Shown here piece after piece: positions 61,790 to 64,000 of a stretch of DNA of 64,000 nt. Source of the DNA: Polytrichum commune. Taxonomy: Eukaryota > Streptophyta > Polytrichopsida > Polytrichales > Polytrichaceae. Location: NCBI GenBank assembly GCA_950295325.1, contig OX485805.1, forward strand, positions 21,439,501 to 21,503,500. The letters run 5' to 3'. The first letter of the stretch is position 1, and each line of letters starts with the position of its first letter. Both the position numbers and the translations under genes were made by a program. Below the pieces are notes generated by a model. It saw only the letters and a list, made by a program, of their open reading frames with translations, made no database searches and was not told the origin of the DNA.

Positions 61790-63898
61790 CATTAAACACT
61801 ATATTCGTTAATTGGAGACTTTTTGTTGATTTTGAGACTATTTAAGGACGTGGTTTTCACAATTGTAGGAAGGAAAACAATACAAAGATGCTATGTTCCC
61901 AATTTAGGATACAAATATGAGACTCAAATGCATGGAACTACACATACGTAAATAAAAAAACGGGATATATGAAAACATTTGCATATACAAAATCGATATC
62001 ATATTTATTGAGTAGGGTTGAAGTACAAAATACATGTGGAATATCCAATATTAGGCCAAAGTCCTAGAAATATAATCCCACAACTAAATGTATGTTAATA
62101 ATAGCCTATACGTTTGGATCGTGAATACGACTCACTACTTGTATTTTTGCAATAGCCTTTGCGGCCGTTTCTTTTTCTTTTGCATTAATGGCATCCATGG
62201 CTCTAAAGATCTCGGATCCGCGGCTATAACCTTGTTTATTGACTGGTCCCGAATATGTGCCATTTGCCCATATTTGCTGACCCGTTACCGATTTGTGGGT
62301 TGTGGTATTGTGAGTGGAATACGAATGTGTTTGGGAAACCGAATGTCTTGCGCTCTTCCGTAGGGCCAAACAACGATCAGACTCGCAAGAAGCTGTCTTC
62401 AGTGTTCGCCTATCCAATGACGAAATCGAGGATGACCGGCCCACATTCGTGTATATTGGGGTCTGAGCAATGACCATAAATATATATAATGAAGTGGGTT
62501 AGTATAAGTGGTTAAAAATTACGGATGGAAGTCCGAAAAACTCAAGAAGCTGAAATGCAATAATACACGAAAATCATCAAGGAAAAACTTGAGAATGCCA
62601 ATAGTTGGGCACCTTCGCCTTCGGGGCGCTGGTTAGAGCTTCTGGGACATCGAGGGGGGTAGATACAAGCCCGAGAGGGACGTTCGTAAACACCGGGACA
62701 TCAATTTGGGGTTCATCCATGTAAAGGCGTTTGGTCGACCGTGGGTTTCGGACGTGCTTCTCACTGCGGAGGGGAGATGGAGATGGAGATGGAGCGTAAT
62801 TGAGTTTTGCAACCTTTGCAGGAGGGCTATCCACGACTCCGTCTTCAAACCCGGAGTTTTGGAGTAATCAACCGCAGAAGCGGCATCAACGGCCGAAAAT
62901 TGGAATAGTGAGAGCATTGCAACGTCGTTCATACCAAGGGAAGGGGATCTGGGGCATGGCCGTGATGCATACATGCCATTGACAACACTTTGGGGTGCTT
63001 GGTGAGGCAACTAAGACACAAGAATACATTACAAAGATAAAGGGAGAAATGTTAGATATTTACAGGGGGCATTCACGGTTGAGGTACTACTTTTGGGACA
63101 AAGGACTTAAGGACTTAAGGACTAGTGGATTTCGGCGTTTATCATGATTTACTATTATTTGATCAATAAAATTTAAATAAATAAGTAGATAGTTCATAGG
63201 CTATATCAAGAAAGATATTATTTCTTATTAAATAATCACCAATAATAGAGAAATTTCCTATGAAATAAGTAGATAAGTCATAAAACTTGAAAAGGGGTCA
63301 AATGACTTGTTTGGGCCACACCAATGGCATTTTTCGCTATTTAGGTGTGTATTGGTGGTCAATTATTTCATGTTTTGCATCTTGGTACCTTAATATAAGT
63401 GTCATGTGTCCATTTATATAAATTTTTTGTTCAATTCTAATACTAGACGTTCCTTTTAGGTGTGGCCGTGATTATATGTATTTTTGGCCATGTTTGGTGC
63501 CACATGTAAAGTTGGGCAATTGGTATTCAATACATTTTTGGTATGTTGGTACACACTTGAACAAGGATTGTGAGGAAAAAAATTGGGATCGTTTCGATTA
63601 ATTCTTGTTGTCATTTTTCATTCCTTGATCCTAAGGTGAACAATTAAGACAACACTCATAAATATCCTTTAAGGAATCAAAATGATATCTTAGATGACCC
63701 TATTCCTTCTAAATTAACTTTGTCGGTGTACTCAATATGGAGTATGAATTGTAGGTATGATCCAAAATATGCTTCACAATACAAATCTAAGCATACCAAG
63801 CATGTGAAGTTATCTAAAAAAATCTTTTTTCCGTTAGACACCCAAAAGTAGTACCCCAACCGTGAATGCCCCCTACATGGAGAGTCCAAGTACAAACC
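61790..63898 (-). repeat. Arm B of the long inverted repeat pair (partner 2411-3755)
   Basis: Reverse complement of 2411-3755, containing an 809-bp insertion (63065-63873). It keeps longer open stretches than arm A: minus-strand 62577-62834 (AKVAKLNYAPSPSPSP, then PLGLVSTPLDVPEAL) and 62106-62477 (HKSVTGQQIWANGTYSGP, then GSEIFRAMDAINAKEKE). The protein family is not recognised. Homology stops at about 63898, where a hAT-like end begins. Confidence 0.75.
63065..63873. mobile_element. MITE, 809 bp, 33-bp inverted ends, 4-bp target duplication TACA
   Basis: Ends begin GGGGGCATTCACGGTTG and extend about 33 bp with one mismatch. TACA flanks both sides (63061-63064 and 63874-63877). The empty site is readable in arm A near 2430 (GATTCTGCATGTTTATATC). 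There is no coding capacity; the frame at 63677-63895 is spurious. Superfamily not assigned. Confidence 0.88.
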
Positions 63899-63899
63899 A

Positions 63900-64000
63900 C
63901 AGTCCGGGGAGTTCTGTAGAGAAACCGGCTAATTGCCGAGGTTTCTGGAGATGGCTCGGATTTTACAAATTTTACCCGGAAGTGGCCTAAAGAGTGCAAA
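63900..64000. mobile_element. Left end of another hAT-family element, running off the window
   Basis: CAGTCCGGGGAGTTCTGTAG followed by AAACCGGCTAATTGCCGAGG resembles the outer hAT left end at 45703 and the subterminal CGG/CCG words of the inner hAT. It starts exactly where homology between the two inverted-repeat arms ends. Confidence 0.5.

Noticed and set aside
63677-63895. 72-codon minus-strand open frame
   Set aside because: Spans the right end of the 809-bp MITE and its flank.

Overview
The window is nuclear DNA of a land plant with a large, repeat-rich genome. Evidence: AT-rich spacers, many GT-AG introns, plant-type gene families (an IPT9-like tRNA isopentenyltransferase, a five-exon CYP72-clan P450, a lipoyl-octanoyltransferase of the LIP2 type, a plant six-helix membrane protein family) and a dense mix of Ty3/gypsy, Ty1/copia, hAT, pogo and Harbinger-like elements. 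Species cannot be named. A seed-free plant is only a guess, prompted by a fungal/bacterial-type terpene cyclase gene.

Layout. 1-2390: decayed Ty3/gypsy chromovirus pol. 2411-3755: one arm of a long inverted pair whose partner lies at 61790-63898. 4814-7007: broken hAT transposase. 7279-9916: a pseudogene joining a HAD-like domain to a class II terpene cyclase beta-domain, the most unusual gene here. 12971-18065: a complete but dead Ty1/copia element with both LTRs and a 5-bp target duplication. 18821-25100 (minus): a 12-exon IPT9-like gene that reads open throughout. 26817-27935 (minus): an intact single-exon membrane protein. 29593-30070 and 36540-36675 (minus): C-terminal and catalytic pieces of a pogo/Tigger-like transposase. 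39109-44924 (minus): a five-exon CYP72-clan P450, open throughout but with altered signature motifs. 45703-54123: an old hAT element split by a second full-length hAT (47421-52959) with perfect 8-bp target duplications. 54241-54685 and 56646-57190: two minisatellites. 58079-59076: a non-autonomous element with perfect inverted ends and an 8-bp duplication. 60232-60970: two tandem LIP2 pseudogene copies. 63065-63873: a 4-bp-TSD MITE whose empty site can be read in the paralogous repeat near 2430. A further hAT-type end begins near 63900.

How it fits together. Three protein genes look intact: IPT9 (tRNA A37 prenylation, source of cis-zeatin-type cytokinins), the membrane protein and the P450. 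They share no obvious pathway. Two themes recur. A CAATG-ended hAT family has produced full-length, nested and miniature copies, one inside the terpene cyclase intron and one inside a P450 intron. Non-coding DNA near first exons, and inside other introns, has grown by local tandem duplication of about 190-390-bp units in IPT9, the P450, the membrane-protein upstream region and the inner hAT. No rRNA, tRNA or CRISPR array was seen. Exon coordinates were read by eye from splice signals and reading frame and need transcript confirmation.
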